A DNA stretch of 64,000 bases from Alnus glutinosa (Eukaryota; Streptophyta; Magnoliopsida; Fagales; Betulaceae): NCBI RefSeq assembly GCF_958979055.1, contig NC_084887.1, forward strand, positions 24,487,044-24,551,043, in the 5' to 3' direction. The translations under genes were made by a program, and so were the position numbers. Every line of letters begins with the position of its first letter. The first letter of the stretch is position 1. The notes under the pieces are model-generated. The model made no database searches. It saw nothing but the letters and a program-made list of their open reading frames with translations, and was not told where the DNA came from. This document shows, piece by piece, positions 1 to 12,562 of this stretch.

Positions 1-1417
1 GCTCCCGCAAACTTAACGGTAGATCACAGATGTTTAGGTTTGATCTTGAACATCAAAGAGTTAGAAAAAAAAATGGCTACTATGGGCTGAATTAGAACAT
101 TAATTTTTATGACCAAAACTTGAACTTCGGCGACTTTACCCGGCATTGGCTACTATGGCCGGGACTTAGACATTGGGAACTTTGGCTGGAAACGGCTTCT
201 ATGGCCGTAATTGAGCCGACTATGGGCATAAACCTTTTCCCCTTTTTTTTTTTTTTTTTTTTTTTTTTTCTTCAGTAAGAGAGAATTTAGTTGTGATATT
301 TGCTAGTAGAGAAAACAATGATAGTGCGGCATGTCATCTTGACAAAGAGAGACTTATGTGAGTGTGAGAAGAAAAATAGCTCAGGCATAAGATGAGAAAA
401 TTCAAGAAAAAAAAAATTGGTACACAATAGATATTTGTGGGCATTTTGATTTTGATTTTGGTTGTGACTGAATATGCAAAAGCTTTAGTGTTAGCACATA
501 GCTCTGATACTATGTAAGAACACATAATCTAAGGAAGAGTTGAGAATAAGAAAGAGAGACACATAAAATTAAGATAGTTCGGTCTATGGCTTACGTTTAT
601 ACATCAAAGTCTTATCTTGACTACATCTATAATAAATTTAATTTATCATCTTAAATTTAAGGAGTTTGAGCCATCATCATAGATGTTGGAACTCCATGAC
701 CCCGGTTGGCCGAGAGTGAGGAGAAAAAAAGAAAAGAAAATACATATTTTATTAGAAAATTGACAAAGGTATTAATGGACCTACTTGATTACCTAGGTTT
801 TGAACTAGGAAAAAAAAAAAAAAAAGTTTGTTTATTAAGATAGAATTAAATCAAATATTATTAAATATAAGTTTCCCAAAGCAAGACAACACCTTTTGTT
901 TTCACGAGAATGTCCGTGATAATTAGTTGTTGGTGATGGATTAAAATCCATGGCCCGAGTAATAGTACTTCTGCGAGACTTGCGCAACACACCTTGACAT
1001 CTTCTTGAATTAGGCGCATTTAATTTTTACCTAAAAATCAATCAATCCCTTCAATTTTTGGAGGTGGGAACCCCCCCCCCCCCACCCCCCCCCCCCCACC
1101 CACCCCCCCAAAAAAAAATGTTTCTTTTGATTTCATCCGGTGGAAAGTGGAAAGTGACTTCATTCAATGAGCACCTATGAACCTATAGACGTAGTAAGAG
1201 ACTTCAACTATGACAACTATCATGGAATAAACGTATAAAATGAATTTTATGCATTTTTCACTTTCTTTTGCCTTAATAAACACGATATTATTATTATTAT
1301 TATTATTATTATATTTTATTTTTCGGCCAAAGCAATCCATATGACACTGAAAAATTGTTATTAATATTGATAAATTTCAGACACTTCAAAATTTAGGCTC
1401 CCTTTGTATTTATTTTA
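1..1417. other. AT-rich intergenic DNA, no gene seen
   Basis: No coding region is supported here. The stretch holds a T tract at about 241-269, an A tract near 810-825, a C-rich block at 1,071-1,109 and a TTA microsatellite at about 1,287-1,311. Short open frames are low-complexity and carry no recognisable domain. Confidence 0.6.
1071..1109. repeat. C-rich low-complexity tract
   Basis: A run of cytosines interrupted by single adenines (blocks of about 15, 15, 3 and 7 C). The opposite strand is G-rich and could form quadruplexes. It may also be a site of assembly or length error. Confidence 0.8.
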
Positions 1418-1891
1418 GGAAAAACTTCACTTATCCATCTCAATCGTCATGAGTTCTGCAATGTCGTCTCTAAATTATCAAAATTTACAATGTTGGTGTT
1501 CAATGTTTTAGCTCCCCTACTATTAGGTTTTTCCTAATATTCTTGTAAAAAAAATTTATAAAAACACAAATATACCATTAGTTTAAAAAAAAAAATCAAA
1601 AAAAGTTAAAAAAAATAAATAAATTTAAAAAAGTGAGTCACTAGACCCACGACATGGTCGTGGATCACAAAAGACCTACAACTGGTTGTGTGCCAGTCTC
1701 GTTTATTTATTATTATTTTTAAAAAAATATAAACAGGAATATTTGGTTATCTTCATTCATTATTTTAGAATTTAACAGATAAGGAAAATTGAAATGAGCT
1801 GAATTATCAAACACCCACATTTCTACTTTTGATAATTTGGTATCGATATTACAAAACTCATGACAATTCGAAGGGTAAATAAAGTTTTTTC
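1418..1891. repeat. MITE with ACTTCACTTAT-type inverted ends (copy 1)
   Basis: The left end reads GGAAAAACTTCACTTAT and the right end is its approximate reverse complement (ATAAAGTTTTTTC). The arms continue to match inward: a segment around 1,450-1,490 with ATTATCAAAA pairs with TTTTGATAAT near 1,835. Flanking 9-mers ATTTATTTT and ATTTATGTT differ at one base, which hints at a Mutator-type 9-bp duplication. Two more members of this family lie at 28,944-29,403 and 41,523-41,878. Confidence 0.6.
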
Positions 1892-2585
1892 ATTTATGTT
1901 ATTTTTTTCAAAATAAAAATATTAACAAATAACTCAATTACCCAAACACCATTAAAAACACAAACAAACAAAACCTTCACAAACACGTTCACAAACAAAC
2001 AGAGCTTATAATCTCATCCTTTCACTTTGGCTCTTAGGATAAATCCTTAATGGAAGGACGACATTGGCGTTAAGATTTTATTGAATGATTTTCTCCTTTG
2101 TGAAATATATAGCATGATAATTGATATGACATCAATCACCTAACTGATTTGCTGGAGATTTTTTTTGTCACCTAAGCTAATAAGGTAGAGAGGCCAGAAG
2201 GTTAGTGTGGAGACAGAGTAAATGGCGCAAAATTCAAGGGCACAGTACCAACAAAATCTTCGCTTTGATCTAATCAAAGCCACCTTCTGGCTTCTGGTGG
2301 GGGCCAAGGCCTTGATGCAGAGGTCACTCATTCTTACCAAATTAGTAAAAAATTACACAACTTCCTTCGTCTGTGAAAACTTCCTAATCCACATTTATTA
2401 ATTAATCCTAACATTCCTTCGCATAAACGTATTCCAAAATATCTTCAAAATCATTATCCAAATGCCTTTTTCAATAATAACACCTATCCTTAAATCAGCT
2501 AAACGTCTCAATCACCTTTACACCACTTTAAAACAACTGCCATCGAGTAAAACAGCTTTACCTAAGGATGCTCTTTTTCTTTCGT
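1892..2585. other. Intergenic DNA, no gene seen
   Basis: AT-rich sequence with no supported gene. A 66-codon open frame on the minus strand (2,140-2,340) is not low complexity, but I recognise no family in it and it has no visible splice or promoter context. Confidence 0.5.
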
Positions 2586-2589
2586 TTTT

Positions 2590-3528
2590 CTCCTTTTTTT
2601 TTTTTTATTTTTTATTTTTTATTTTTTTATTTTAATAAAATAGGAAAGCAGGATACAAGACAACCATAAAAAGTTGAGCGCTCCAACTACAAAACCGAAA
2701 CGGAAAACGTAATACAAAAAATAAAAGCAAAAACAAACAATAGTCGGTGGTATCATTTATGATTCCAAAATAACTGTAAATAAGCCAGACCTTTCTAAGG
2801 TGATGACAAATGGCAAAGGACTCAACAAAGAGTTTCAAGCGGTGAAGACAACAACTACCGTTAAGTGATTATTGCATGAGAACTACTGCAAAAAACTGGA
2901 TTGAAGACGTTAAAGGACACACATTGACAACAAAAATCTCATTCACTGGATCAAACCACATCAGAACAGTGAGACAAAAACCCATAAAAAAATAAAAAGA
3001 ACATCAAATTAAACACAACATAAAAACAATAGAAAAACAACCATTATAGCAAAGAAGACACTAATGGAGGTCAAAACAAAGCCTATAGTGAAGATAGCTT
3101 TAACAACACGAAGAAAACTAGGGAAAGCATAAAAAATTAAAGAACAAAACACTGGCTGCGGTGTGGTGGAGGCCACTCGCCAGCGCCTGCAGACCACGCT
3201 TCGGCGATGGTTGCCAGAAGAAGCATAGAACCACGGATGACCGGCGGTAGCTGTGGAAGGTGGTGGAAGCCATCGAGAGTGGCACAGGGCTTTCTACGCG
3301 TCGACACGTGTGGGATACGCACCCACGAGTAAGATCTACTCGCAAGCGCGTGTGGGACACGCTCCAGCCTGTAGTAGCCAGATGGAGAACCGGATGATGG
3401 CAGAACGAAGCGGAGGGAGCCCATATTACGGTGGAGTGGCACGTGCATGTGGTGGTGAAGCTTCTTGAATTGGACAAATCTGATTTTGAAAAAATCAAAT
3501 CCAATAACTTCAAGAAGGGGGTATATTC
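2590..3528 (-). mobile_element. Putative non-autonomous retroposon with A-rich tail
   Basis: Read on the minus strand, a GC-rich leader (about 3,160-3,470) is followed by a T-rich body and ends in an A-rich tail (poly-T/AT at 2,591-2,640 on the plus strand). This is the layout of a retroposed transcript. An imperfect hairpin lies at its upstream edge (3,461-3,517, arms CTTCTTGAA/TTCAAGAAG). Open frames inside (up to 131 codons) show no known domain. No clear target-site duplication was found, so the boundaries are approximate. A similarly built element with a good duplication lies at 26,477-27,546. Confidence 0.4.
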
Positions 3529-3532
3529 GAGG

Positions 3533-3979
3533 GTGGTAGCCCTTGTGGAGAGATTTTTTTTTTTTTTTATTTAATAGAAATAAAATGTGATTAAAGTGAT
3601 ATAAAGTAGAAAGAAGTTTGAAATTTTTTTATGAAAATGTGAAAAAGTTTTGTTTTTATATTGAATTTTTTAAAAAAATAGTAATAAAAAATATTCACTG
3701 TAACTTACAATTGTTTTAACAAAATGGTAATGGAAGTATAACTTATTACTATTGGCAAATTAAGGATTTTCTTCCGGCTAATTTCATAAATCATAAATCA
3801 CTGTAAATTCTAATAAATACGTTAATTCATCTTAAACCATCTTGTAAATATGAACAAAACTTTTGAGAATTGGATCCGCTCCCTTTTAAGTTTTTTTTTT
3901 TATAATTTATGTCACATCAATAACATTTTATTTTTATTAAAAAAAAAAAATCCCTCCACAAGGGTTACCAAACATGGCC
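3533..3979. repeat. MITE with CCTTGTGGAG inverted ends
   Basis: The left arm GGTAGCCCTTGTGGAGAGATT followed by a T tract (3,536-3,568) mirrors the right arm, an A tract plus AATCCCTCCACAAGGGTTACC (about 3,939-3,969). The interior is AT-rich and non-coding. A second TTACCAAACACACCC end at about 4,185-4,199 suggests a related or overlapping copy extending to about 4,200. Confidence 0.55.
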
Positions 3980-4439
3980 TTTTTTTTAGTAGTAAGAAGT
4001 GATATAAAGTAAAAATAATTTATATGGAAAAGTGAAAAAAATTTGTAATTTAGTGAATTTTTTTTTATTTGAATAGTAATAAAAAATTTATTGATATGAT
4101 ATAAAAAGTGAAAAAGTTAAAATATTTTGAAGTTGATTATTTTTTTGGGAGAAATGAAAATAAGAGAAGAGAATGTGTGATATGTTACCAAACACACCCA
4201 TATCATCGGTTTAAATCCATATGAAAATTGAAAGAAATATGATACGTTTACAACTTTCGAATAACTCTTGTACAACTTTAACAACTTTTTTTAAGATTAA
4301 TCATTGGATATGTAGGACCTATATGTAAGCAAATAGATCTAATGGCTAGTTTGAAAAAAAAGTTGTTAAAGTTGTATAAAAATTGTGTCAAAAGTTGTAC
4401 AACAATCATTTCTCAAATTGAAAAGTGACAAAACTACTT

Positions 4440-4850
4440 GTGAGAGCCAGCCCTAGAGGAAAAAACTATCAGAACACAAATCTAAGAGGATGAGGGAGCA
4501 CCCTCCTCTCATTTTCCATTTCTACTCCCTGCTCCTACTCTTCCTCTCCCCCTCCCATTTTGGTTTAATTTTCTTTTGTTTGTAGGTGTTCTCTGACTAG
4601 ATTAGCAATTTTGGCCTCTCCGCTATGCATCCGTTTATCACATGAGTTAGCGGAAGATAAAAGTCATAGATAACATTTTATTGTAAAAAATTTGTTTGTA
4701 TTTATGACTTTGTAACCTCGTAGCATGTGTCTATGATTTTGTAGAGTTTTATGCTTTATGAAGTAAGAGCTTTATGCTTGTGATTTTTAATCAATGAAAT
4801 ACTTAGATCTTTCGTTTAAAAAAAATAAAAAAAAATAAAAATTAAAAAGT
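4440..4850 (+). mobile_element. Probable 3' end of a non-LTR retroposon
   Basis: A pyrimidine-rich leader is followed by a stretch ending in ATCAATGAAATACTTAGATC and then an A-rich tail from about 4,818. Transcript-like DNA abutting an A tail fits a 5'-truncated retroposon or a processed insertion. No coding domain is visible, and the start is uncertain. Confidence 0.35.
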
Positions 4851-6442
4851 GACGGGTTAACTGGTGGGTAGCCTCCTTAATTAGATTTCCCTGTTTTGGA
4901 GCACCTGAAACAGAGGCCATGCATGCAATGTGTCATACAAGTCTCATTTATGGAGGTGACAAACTTAATGCATTAATTGCATGTCTTCTACTCATGGATC
5001 ACTACTTCACATTCTGTTGATCAAGTCGTATATATACAAACATTGCACATTTTATTTTGTTTTATTTTATTTTTTCTTTTTATTTTTATGTGTTAGTTCC
5101 AGGCCCTTCTTATAAATTTTGCCAGGTGACCAACAAATCATCTCCAGAATACAATAAAGCTTATCAATGTTGAAGAATTCTCACAATTTCAATTGCGAAC
5201 TAAAATAAAAAATAAAATTCGTTTGAGCTATTGAACCATATTTTTATATTACAATCTATCCAAATTTATAAGAAATTCTGCCGAGAGAGAGAGAGATTTG
5301 AGTATATAAGATTATTATAGTAGGAGAAATAAAATTCTAAGATACAAAAGCGAAATGATACAAATCCAAATCCATCGCCAATGAAAATGATACATGCTCA
5401 TTGGGGTTTTTCTCAAGTGATAGCCCTCCTCTCTCCTCACCATAAGAAGGAAGAAAATTATCCTTCATGATCATAGAAATATTATTATTATTATTATTAT
5501 TATTAAAGATAATAATAATTATGGTATAATTAGTTTCACAAATACTCAACCATTATGAATGTTTTTAATAAAATTAAAACCCCAATAATAATTTTAACGT
5601 CAAATTCTTACAAAGGTGCAGCATTCACTCTTGAAGTGAACTTCAATAATCTAGGTAATGGGAATGATTCTGAATCATTTATGCAAATTGGATGAGTCAC
5701 CCAGTACTCTCTTCGCGGTGGCAAAGTCAAGAATTCATATTTAAGCGGTTGAATGAAAGTAATAAAATATAATGACAATATAATTTTTATTTTATTTTTT
5801 TCTCTTTATATACTATATTTTTATTACAAATAAGAATATGATAAATACAATTCAAAAAATATATAATTTATAACACAATATGTGCATCCCAAAATATAGA
5901 TCTATCAAACTTCATAAATATGTGCCAAAATTAATATATGTTACTAAAATTAATATATAAGTAAAGTAACATGTAGGAACTAGTAAAAAAAAAAAATACA
6001 AAAACAAAAAAAGAAAAAAAAAAGAAGGAAGTGTCTAAATTGAAGTCTGCTCTTTCATTTCATTGGATGTCAAATTTATGGGCAGTCACCTCAATAAAAT
6101 TTGTAAAACAAGTTAAAAATCCACTTTTATAGCTATAAAAGAGTAATGAATCATCGAAGACATTGTCGAATCACATGGATGTCAAACAAATATTCAAATT
6201 TGACAACATCAAAATGGGTTTTTAGATAAATAAAAACAAATCTTTAATTTCTATAATCTTAGACTACAATCAAATCTATGTAGTATTTACTGCAATAAAT
6301 TTCTTATTCACCCAAAAAAAATAAAAATTGTAGTAATTCTTTACTTTCTAAGCAAATAGAGAAGTACTTAACAACTTTAAAAAGCAGTGCGGGCCAAAAT
6401 CGAGCACTGTTTAGTACAACAGTTGCAAATAGAAAGGAGAGC
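4851..6442. other. AT-rich intergenic DNA, no gene seen
   Basis: No supported gene. Contents are AT-rich spacers, a short GA repeat near 5,283-5,294, a TTA microsatellite at about 5,481-5,505 and A tracts near 5,985-6,025. Confidence 0.55.
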
Positions 6443-6450
6443 GTGTCATT

Positions 6451-6941
6451 TAGGGGTGAAAATTTGGTTACGGCTATTGGTTATTGGTTAAAACTGGCAA
6501 CCGTAACCAGGATAGCCAGTTGGCCAAAATCGCCAACCGGCTCCGGTAATCGGGTATCCGGTGGTTACTGGTTGATATCCAGTTATTCGAACCGGTAACC
6601 AAAATTTTAAAAAAATTAGTCTTTTTGGCCTACTTTTTGGGCTTAATTTAAACTTTTTTAATCCCTTTAAAAAATATTTCAACTTTTTTTGGCACAATAT
6701 ATTGGTATAAGTTGAAATGGAAGTAAAATTATAAAACCCCAAATTTTATTATTTTAATTTTTTTAAAAAATAAATACATTTAAATTTAAATTTTATATAT
6801 ATACTCGGTTACCGATTATAACCGGTTTCAATATTTTATAAGATCGTTAACCTCTCCGGTAAGGCCGGTTACCGGTTATTTCTAATCTGGTACCAAACCG
6901 ATTGGCCGATTAGCCGGTTACCGACTGACTTTACACCCCTA
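6451..6941. mobile_element. Non-autonomous hAT element (491 bp)
   Basis: The ends are TAGGGGTGAAAA on the left and TTTACACCCCTA on the right, which are imperfect inverted repeats of the Ac/hAT type. They are flanked by 8-bp direct repeats GTGTCATT (6,443-6,450) and GTATCATT (6,942-6,949), with one mismatch. The subterminal DNA is dense in CCGGT/ACCGG and GGTTAC repeats, typical of transposase-binding regions of hAT elements. There is no transposase coding, so mobilisation would have been in trans. The duplication length fits hAT rather than Mutator (9-11 bp). Confidence 0.8.
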
Positions 6942-8430
6942 GTATCATTTGTCAAAGTCACAAAACACACATTGACAACATAATAACTAAAGAGAAAAAG
7001 GTCCTTAAATCGTATTACATTTTTTTTTTCTCTATTGATCTACTCACGCTACTACAATAGTGCGATGCCAAAGAAGGAGGAAGGAGCAGACCCTTTTTTT
7101 ATTTGGGTTGTGTGCGCGTGCACATGTGGGGGCTCAATTTTTTTTTATTTTTTTTTTTTAACTTTTAATGTTCATTTTGTAACACCCTGAAAATTAATTA
7201 ATTAATAATTAACTCGAAGTGTTACCACTAAACTTTATTCAAGATTAAAGCAACGTGAAATTTAGGTATATTGTTTTTTTAAAACTATTTCATCCATTAC
7301 TGTTTCAACTTAGAGCATCTAACATTAGCACAAAATTTACTGAAATTATTGTACCTCGTTAATCATTGATACAATCTAGTATAAACGATACATGATATAT
7401 AATACATGGTTATTACATAAAAAAGATTCCATTGCTACTTCTCCCAAGGGTATTGGGTACCAAGAGTATACCACTGAATTCCTTGGTGAGTACTCGAGTA
7501 GTACTAATAGACCTTACTACATCTTCTTATGTAGCTACGTCTGACTTTGAGTCTTTCTACACAAGTCCTAGGGCTAACCTTCCCCTATCAAATATATTTA
7601 TTTTACAGATGAAAAATATTGAAAAAGTAAGTTCACGGCTTAGTGAGTAGATCACGCATGAAGCACATGAGTTATGTAGTGAACCTAATCATTTTGAAAC
7701 ATAAGAGTAAAATCACACACACAACATTATTTCTCAACATGGAAATGTAGAAAACCATGCTAATGCACAAGTATACATAATATATGATTATACTGCTAGT
7801 CATAACTCTCATCAATATGGCCTATTTGTACTCTTAACCCCTTCACGATAGGGTTTTCGCATCCAGAATGATGATGTCTCGTACAACATTGGTGCCATGG
7901 GCATTGCATAGCTAGTCATCCCCTAGTTGATGGGCCCTGTTTGTTCCCGGGTGATCCACTCAACTAGTGATGTTGCAGGGGGTGACCCCACCCCATAGGT
8001 GGTTGCGTCAATCACAATAGCCCTTAGATTAAGGACAAAACTGACCATCACAACAACTGGGCCATAGAGTCAAGTCTGTATAGTCTAGTATGCACATGCC
8101 ACATATTTATTTCACAAAAAGTTTCACAGTATTTTAGCAATGGTGGCAATGTCACACAAGCACATTATTATTTCTATTTTTCCATGCATGTAAAACAACA
8201 AATATAAGGGTCACACAATCATTTATTTCGCAATTCATTTTACTTAGAAATTCAGTGCCCACAACATTGAATCATAAAACATTTAATGACAGTATAAATA
8301 TGCACATTTCATATTAAAATAAACATGCTATCAAAACATTAGTTTAGGGTTTGACGTGAGCTTACTCACCTTGGTCGTAAAAGTTATCTACAAAACCTTC
8401 CTCAAATGCCTTAGCCCCTTTGCCTACAAG

Positions 8431-9654
8431 TAAGGGTGTAAATCCAGTCCCGGTTCCTGGTTATTGGCCAAAACCGGGAACCGGAATCGGGGTCCCTGGT
8501 TATTGGATTTCAGTAACCGGAACTGGAACTGGGTACCCCGATTAAACGGTTTTTACCCGGTTACCCGGTTTTTCAGACCGGGTAATTTTATTTTTTTAAT
8601 TTCTTTTTTCAAAAAAAAAAAAAGACCATGAAAAACAACCAATCGCCTGACGGTGTGGACTTGAGCCTGACGGTGGAGAAAATGGTGGAAGTGGTGAAGA
8701 TCAACTAGTTCGGGAAATGGTTTAGGAGACACGGCTAACATATCCATGAGAACCAAAACACCACAATTCCAACAAGAACTCCATTCGGCCACTCCAAGCA
8801 AAAACAGAGGATTTTATCAAAATAAATCAACAATAATAAACCAAATCAACTATTTTACAAGGATTACTATTTTGAGGATTTACCCAAAAAATCCACCAAA
8901 AAATGTGTTGAACGGGTCACGGAATGAATCGCCGGAAGTCACAACCCGTACCCCTGCTCCACTGAAGTCGACCCATCGCCGATTGGCTTGACCCACTGAA
9001 GAATCGGGTCTACTTTGGTTCCTCTCGTGTTCGTTGGGTCACGGTCTTCTTCGGTATCACGGCATCGTCTGCTCCAGTAACTGGCGACTTGTGGATGATC
9101 GAGCCTCACTTTTGCCTTTTGGGTTCACGATCTCCTCTCTGTCTTAATCTCTCTGTCACTCCCGATCTCTTTCTCAATCAGACAAAGCAAAACAAGAAAG
9201 ATAAATGAATGAAAGAAGGAAGAGAAAGATAAGAAGGTTCCGGTAGCAAAGAAGAAAGAGGAATGGTGTGTGTTTGTCCAAAGAGGAATGGTGTATTTGT
9301 TTTTTTAAGAAAAAATATGTTTTGGAGAATGGAGTTGGCGCTGGAGGCTGGAGCAGTGGAGCGGCGCCGGGACTACGCAAAAGAAACAAAAGAAAAAGGT
9401 AAGGTTTTTTAGTTTTTAATATTTTATGGTGCAGGGACGAAGCAAAACTACAAAAGGGTTTTTTTTTTTTTTTTTTTTTAATTAAGTATAAGACTCGTTC
9501 CCGGGTATAACCGGGTCTTGTGAAATCAAGAACCCGGGACTGGGTTCCCGGTTTTAAAAAACCATGTACCTACTCGGTTACCTGTTTTCCGGGCCCGGTT
9601 AGTGCCCGAATCCGGTTCCGGTCTGGTTATAACCGGCCCGGATTTACACCCCTA
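8431..9654. mobile_element. Non-autonomous hAT element with GC-rich cargo (1,224 bp)
   Basis: The ends TAAGGGTGTAAATCC and GGATTTACACCCCTA are inverted repeats with one mismatch. The element is flanked by a perfect 8-bp direct repeat, CCTACAAG at 8,423-8,430 and 9,655-9,662. Subterminal regions are dense in CCGG(G/T)T motifs, as in the 6,451 element, so the two look related. The centre (about 8,640-9,390) is much less AT-rich than its surroundings and contains open frames of about 70-80 codons on both strands. No transposase motif is visible. The centre may be captured host DNA, but I cannot name its source. Confidence 0.85.
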
Positions 9655-9662
9655 CCTACAAG

Positions 9663-10160
9663 TATTTTATCATTAGTTGGGTCTCTAAATTGAAAACCTT
9701 AGTTTAGCACCTGAAACCCTAGAATTTTGGTGTCTGTTAGGTACCATTAGAGTGGTCCCCCAGCACCATTAGAACAGTCTTTGACCATCATCCGAACATT
9801 ACCATTCTAACAGCTCGCACAATGTTAGAATGATATACTTTCATCATCTCCTACATTCGAAAAATCTCATTTTTCCTTCCTACAAGGTCTCTAGTAGCTC
9901 TAAAACCTTAAAATACACTCCATTTTCTTCCTTTAACACTGTTTAAGGCCTAAAAATGAAACATTTTTACAATATAACCTAAAAATTTCAAACTTTTCTT
10001 CCATCTCACTTTCTTTCACCAAACTCACACTAAGACAATGTCTTGGGTACACACACCCATAAACACTATCAAAATCGTAACTAAAACATGTTTTTATAAA
10101 TGAAATGGACTACGGTAAAGGGTGAGGGTTTACCTTATTGAAGCCTTGAAGCCAAAACCT
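9663..10160. other. Non-coding stretch of LTR-like DNA
   Basis: This continues the sequence interrupted by the hAT insertion and contains no supported gene. Short modules built on ATTAGAA or CATTCGAA recur. Confidence 0.4.
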
Positions 10161-10805
10161 CAGAGAACTCTTACTCTCCCTTTTTCTCTCTTCTCTCTTC
10201 TCTCTTTCTTTGGTGGCTTTGGTTGCTAGGGTTTCATCCTATGGCTTAAATAAGCCTCCCTCCTTACCTCTGCTAGTTTTAGACTTATCTAAATCGCATG
10301 CAGTCGGCTATCACAGTTAGAACGTTTCGCAAGCCGTTTGAACCGTAGAAGTTTTCAATTTATCCTATGTGGCTCATGGCCATATTGTTGCAAAGGTTAC
10401 TTTATATCGTTCGAATGATTGGGTTTCATTTCCCATGTTGCTTCCCACCATATCGTTCAAACAGTCGGGTTTTTCTTTATTCTACGTGGCTTCTTGGGCC
10501 ACTGTTCGAACAGTTGCTTTCCACTATTAGAATGGCTTTGGACATATTTCAGTAATTTGGAGTTACTATGGTCATTTAAAAAAAAAAAAAAAAAAAAAAA
10601 AAACTGAATAAAAATATTGGAGGTGTTACGAGGTCTATTCAACTTTTTGTGGAATTAGAGGGGATTTTTTTTCTTCAAATTTTTAGGATGTTAGGAGGAT
10701 TTTCAGACTTTTAAAAGGATATTTTTAAGTTTTTGGGAAGTTAGAAGGTTTTTTCTTTTTTATTATTTATTTAAATAGATATTTTCAAAATTTTAATAGA
10801 ACTAC

Positions 10806-10806
<1 letters not shown>

Positions 10807-10845
<39 letters not shown>
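10807..10845. repeat. Long homopolymer T tract
   Basis: About 39 thymines in a row, with another poly-A run (about 24) at 10,579-10,603. The length may be unreliable. Confidence 0.85.
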
Positions 10846-10848
<3 letters not shown>

Positions 10849-11289
10849 ATTAAGGGATTTTTATCACATTCTGGGAGGCCAATAGCCTCTTCAACATGCT
10901 TCTTAATATTTGATATGTGTCCCACTGTTTGAATTTGTAAAATTGACAATTTGGATCTCAATGTCATAGTTGGATGGTTTTTACCATTATAATATAGCAG
11001 TGCCAATTAGCCATTTAATATTATCCTCTTAAAAAAAAAAACAAGAGCTTATGAGACTAATTAATGCATAAGATGCCAATATGAGATGTCATATTTTTGG
11101 ATAAATAAAATATACGTAAATATTAATATATGTATTTTTTTGTTTATGAGCAAAAATACATGAAAAATTGATTGATTTCTAATTTAACCGTGTGTGTGTG
11201 TGCAATGCGTAACAAAATAACAAAAGTGCGGGATTAAAAGAGACAGATATTTTGTTAACAAAGTGGAAACTCAATTAAGAGAAAACCAC

Positions 11290-12260
11290 TTTGGGGCAGC
11301 TAAATCCAGAAAATTCATTATCAAAAGACAAAGCTAGTACAAAGACAGTAACACTCACATACCCATATGCAGCAATCGTATTTGCACTCTGACACGAACC
11401 CAATGTGAACGCCTCCCAACCAAGTCTCCTATTTGAATAGGTCTTCTATGGATTGCTTTAACTTAGGGCTCCTCCCTAAGATAGGCTTCAAACACGAGCA
11501 CAACAACAGTACAATGGCAACAGCTTTAGAGCTAGTGGATCTTCACGATATCTCCCTAAAAACCATATTTAAGCTATAAAGAATTCAATACCGAATTCTG
11601 TAAAGAATACATGTCTAGATGCATCTATTTATAGGCTAAGAAGACCTAAATCGAGTCTGTCTCTGATTTCTCTAGGCGGCGTCAAGATGGTCTTCTGTGC
11701 AACTGGCTTTCCATAACGCGCTCCTTGCGTTTCCATATTAAGGCCGCGTCCAGACGGTGTTGTTCTAGAGTCCGGACGGTTGCACTTTGTCTGCACATAA
11801 TTGTCATAACAGGAGCGCGTCTGGACGGTGTTGCCCTGCCGTCTGGACGGATGCATAGTGATTGCATGCAATTTCCTTATCAAGGATCTCGGTGTCCAGA
11901 CGGCGTTGCCCTAGTGTCCGAGCAAGTACAAGCTGTCTTTCCACTCCGTGTTTGCGAAGGAAAGATGGAATCTTCTCAAAGCCTGAAGTGCATCCGGATG
12001 TGTTGACATGACGTCCGGACGGATGCAACCTTGAACTGTTTGACTTCTTGACATTGATGGGCGTCTGTATGCATGATTGAGCCGTTCGAATAGAAACTTG
12101 GGATCCGACTTCTCTAAGTTGGAATTTGCACAAAATCTTATTTGAATATCTTGAAACACTTTTATGAAAATGAAGACTCTGAAAAATATAGCATCCTTGA
12201 TAAAGACATCAACATTACATAATAGTGATTTCGTCAACAGAATGCAGCCAACACAAACTA
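11290..12260 (-). mobile_element. LTR-like region with repeated GTCYGGACGG modules
   Basis: The region is a regulatory-looking, non-coding block. It contains repeated short modules with the core GTC(C/T)(A/G)GACGG at about 11,749, 11,770, 11,819, 11,842, 11,893 and 12,012. Several are followed by TGTTG or ATGCA, spaced at roughly 20-75 bp. A TATA-like TATTTATAG (11,625-11,633) fits an LTR promoter read on the minus strand. Overlapping open frames of 60-130 codons on both strands follow the modules and are not considered genes. Boundaries and LTR class are uncertain. Confidence 0.35.
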
Positions 12261-12562
12261 ACAATATAAACACATATCTTACATTTACATCCAAATCCAC
12301 TTATGTATTAGTTCTAATTCTTATAAAAAAGATGGTCAACCACTTAAAAGACATCATGTTAGTCAGTATGAAATAAGTGTGATAAATAAATGTCAATAGC
12401 ATAATTACTTTATTAAAAAAAGAAAGAAAAAAAAAAAGAAAAAAGGAAGAGTAACACCTCACACTTATTTAACACATTCATATGACATGAGGTGATATGA
12501 ATGTGATGAGTATCATTATTCTTACTCAAATACAAATTAAACTCATCTAAATACAGTCATAT

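Larger units (their letters stand above)
7178..10630 (-). mobile_element. Long LTR-like sequence, split by a hAT element
   Basis: The left edge reads TGTAACACCCTGAAAA and the right edge GGTGTTACG, approximating the TG...CA ends of a plant LTR. Between them lie promoter-like CT-rich DNA (10,160-10,215) and repeated TCGAA(C/T) modules around 10,320-10,530, common in long Gypsy LTRs. The 1,224-bp hAT element at 8,431-9,654 interrupts it. I could not find matching 5-bp duplications at the two edges, so this may be an LTR-containing region rather than a clean solo LTR. No gag-pol coding was seen. Confidence 0.35.

Noticed and set aside
11629-12300. Several overlapping 60-130 codon ORFs on both strands
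   Set aside because: They follow from the repeated GTCYGGACGG modules lacking stops. No start context, domain or splice structure supports them.
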